A stretch of 64,000 nucleotides of DNA, taken from Oryzisolibacter sp. LB2S (lineage in GTDB: Bacteria; Pseudomonadota; Gammaproteobacteria; Burkholderiales; Burkholderiaceae_C). This document shows positions 62,220 to 64,000 of this stretch, in pieces. Below the pieces are notes generated by a model. That model ran no database searches and was not told where the DNA came from. It saw nothing but the letters and a program-made list of their open reading frames with translations. The position numbers and the translations under genes are program-made. The first letter of the stretch is position 1; each line of letters starts with the position of its first letter. The stretch spans positions 1,389,501 through 1,453,500 of the forward strand of contig NZ_CP160388.1 of NCBI RefSeq assembly GCF_040732315.1, in the 5' to 3' direction.

Positions 62220-64000
62220 GTGAGTGAATACACGGAGGTCGAACGCCCCTTCTTGCAACAACTGGCTGAACTGGGCTGGACGGTCATCGACCAGGGCACG
62301 GGTGTGCCGCAGGATGCCGCCCTCAGCCTGCGGGGTAACTTCCGCCAGTGGTTTTTGCCTGAGGTTTTCGACAGTGCCGTGCGTGCCATCAATCGCACAG
62401 ACGATGGGCGCGAATGGCTGACACACCGCCAGTTGGAAGACCTGCGCAGCCAATTGCTGCGTCATCCCAACCGCACGTTGCTCGAAGCCAACGAAGCCGT
62501 GCAGGCGATGCTGTTCAAGGCGCAAGCCGATGTGAACGAGCTGACGGGCGAAGCCGACCCGGTGGTGCGCCTGATTGACTTCCACAACCCGGCAAACAAC
62601 CAATATCACGCCATCAACCAGTTCCGCATCGACACGCCGGGCTGCGTGAAGGCGTTCATGATTCCGGACATTGTGCTGTTCGTGAACGGCATCCCGCTGG
62701 TGGTGGTGGAGTGCAAGAAGGGTTCGGAAACCTGCGCCAACCCGATGCAGGAGGCCTTTGTGCAACTGCAGCGCTACATGCGCCGCCGCAAAGAAACAGA
62801 AGCTTCTGGCCTGAAAGAAGGCGAGCCTCGGCTGTTCTACAGCAGTCTGATGTTGGTGCGCAGCTGCGGGCTGGAAGCCGACTACGGCACCATCACCTCA
62901 GGCGAAGAGCATTTCTATGCCTGGAAAACGCTTTACCCTGCCGACGATGCCGCTTTGGCAGGGCTGAATGCCCAGCAGCAGTTGATTGCCGGGATGCTGA
63001 ACAAGACCAACCTGCTGCAGATCCTGCGCACCAGCGCCGTGTTCATGGACACTGACGGCGGCCCTCGGGTGAAGGTGGTGTGCCGGTACCAGCAGTTCCG
63101 TGCCGCCAACAAAATCGTCGAACGCCTGCGCACCGGCGAAACCGCATCGGAACGCAGTGGCGTGGTGTGGCATACCCAAGGCTCGGGCAAATCATTGACC
63201 ATGGTGTTTCTGGCCCGAATGCTGCGCGCCAGTCGCGACCTGTCCGACTACAAAATCGTGCTGGTCAATGACCGGCAAGACCTGGAAGAGCAACTGGGCG
63301 ACACCGCCACGCTGATTGGCGGGCGGGTGAATGTGATCGAAACCCGGGTAGGTTTGCGCCAGCACCTGTCGACCGCCAGCTCGGACATCAGCATGGTGAT
63401 GATCCACAAGTTCCAGGAACGCAAGCAAACGCTGACCAACACGGTGGCGGACGCGCTGGGTACTTACTTGGCCATGCCTGCGGGCAAGACCTTCGGTGTG
63501 GTGAATACTTCCGATCGCATCATTCTGATGATCGACGAGGCCCACCGCACGCAAAGCTCAGACCTGGGCGACAACCTGTTCGAGGCCTTCCCCAATGCCA
63601 CGCGTATTGCTTTTACCGGCACTCCGCTGATCACGGAGCGCCACGGCGAGAAGAAAACCCACAAGCGCTTTGGTGAGTACATCGACACCTACCGACTGAT
63701 GGATGCGGTAAACGATGGAGCCACACTACAAATTCTCTACGAAGGTAAAACCGCCGACAGCGCGCTGAACGAAAAGCACGCGTTCGATGAAGCCTTTGAA
63801 GACCTTTTCCGCGACCGCAGCGAAGAAGAGCTGCTGGCCATCAAGAAGAAGTACGGCGCAACGGGCGACATCCTGGAAGCAGAGAACCGCATCAACGCCA
63901 TTGCGCGTGACATGGTGGCGCACTACGTCGACAACATCCTGCCCAACGGCTTCAAGGCACAGGTGGTGTGCCACTCCAAACTGGCGTGCATTCGTTATCA
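62220..64000 (+). CDS. hsdR: Type I restriction endonuclease subunit R, 3' partial
   Basis: The frame is open from a GTG at 62220 (VSEYTEVERPFLQQLAELGW) to the window edge, 593 codons. The nuclease motif is PD at 149-150 with ECK at 164-166. The motor has Walker A GSGKS at 321-325 and DEAH at 439-442, then AFTGTPL. HsdR translocates DNA and cleaves unmethylated sites in complex with HsdM and HsdS. No stop or frameshift was seen in the visible part; roughly the last 40-45% lies beyond the window. Confidence 0.94.
   Translation, partial: MSEYTEVERPFLQQLAELGWTVIDQGTGVPQDAALSLRGNFRQWFLPEVFDSAVRAINRTDDGREWLTHRQLEDLRSQLLRHPNRTLLEANEAVQAMLFKAQADVNELTGEADPVVRLIDFHNPANNQYHAINQFRIDTPGCVKAFMIPDIVLFVNGIPLVVVECKKGSETCANPMQEAFVQLQRYMRRRKETEASGLKEGEPRLFYSSLMLVRSCGLEADYGTITSGEEHFYAWKTLYPADDAALAGLNAQQQLIAGMLNKTNLLQILRTSAVFMDTDGGPRVKVVCRYQQFRAANKIVERLRTGETASERSGVVWHTQGSGKSLTMVFLARMLRASRDLSDYKIVLVNDRQDLEEQLGDTATLIGGRVNVIETRVGLRQHLSTASSDISMVMIHKFQERKQTLTNTVADALGTYLAMPAGKTFGVVNTSDRIILMIDEAHRTQSSDLGDNLFEAFPNATRIAFTGTPLITERHGEKKTHKRFGEYIDTYRLMDAVNDGATLQILYEGKTADSALNEKHAFDEAFEDLFRDRSEEELLAIKKKYGATGDILEAENRINAIARDMVAHYVDNILPNGFKAQVVCHSKLACIRY

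Overview
The window is a GC-rich bacterial chromosome segment, most likely from a betaproteobacterium of the Comamonadaceae (Acidovorax/Alicycliphilus/Diaphorobacter-like). The inference rests on the gyrA-serC-pheA-tyrA-aroA/cmk-rpsA-ihfB-lapA-lapB order with AroA fused to cytidylate kinase, a tmRNA with tag ANDERFALAA, cyoABCD followed by SURF1, and a short intergenic repeat family ending in AGCTAT. No search could be run, so genus is not assigned.

Positions 1-45600 are core chromosome. 1-6949 (+) is a molybdenum-hydroxylase cluster: the end of a form II CoxL-like subunit, CoxM, the maturation proteins CoxD, CoxE, CoxG and XdhC/CoxI, and a MocA-like cytidylyltransferase. A triplicated hairpin repeat (6960-7425) follows. 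7477-14864 (-) holds an orphan ParB-like protein, TrhP, SURF1 and the cytochrome bo quinol oxidase genes cyoABCD. An MFS transporter (+) converges on ybgC-tolQRA (-) at a very large hairpin. 19357-23189 (-) carries an aminotransferase, nusB, ribH, a RibB with a degenerate GTP cyclohydrolase II domain, and a ferredoxin. The gap 23190-23531 holds two DnaA-box modules around an IHF-type site. 23532-30596 (-) has a NUDIX hydrolase and a six-gene Mrp/Pha cation/proton antiporter operon with fused A and B subunits. 30684-42838 (-) has a ComEA-like protein, lapAB, ihfB, rpsA and the aromatic amino acid/serine supraoperon up to gyrA. 43069-45579 (+) has ompA, ubiG, gph and ssrA (tmRNA).

From the 3' end of ssrA the content changes to an accessory island that runs to the window end. 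It starts with a DUF1778/GNAT toxin-antitoxin pair and a small zinc-ribbon protein. A minus-strand mobility operon follows: coiled-coil protein, two hypotheticals, DUF2924 protein, large serine recombinase and an HTH protein. A plus-strand replication module comes next: an AlpA-like HTH protein, then a primase-helicase gene split by an 824-bp IS5-family element, then an AT-rich stretch with seven copies of GGGAACGATT that looks like an iteron origin. Beyond two small DUF3489-associated genes lies a type I restriction-modification operon: HTH regulator, hsdM, hsdS, two accessory genes of unknown role and hsdR, which runs off the window.

The most interesting structures are the putative replication origin beside the broken primase-helicase, the datA/DARS-like DnaA/IHF locus, and the translationally coupled nucleotidyltransferase-like pair inside the restriction operon.
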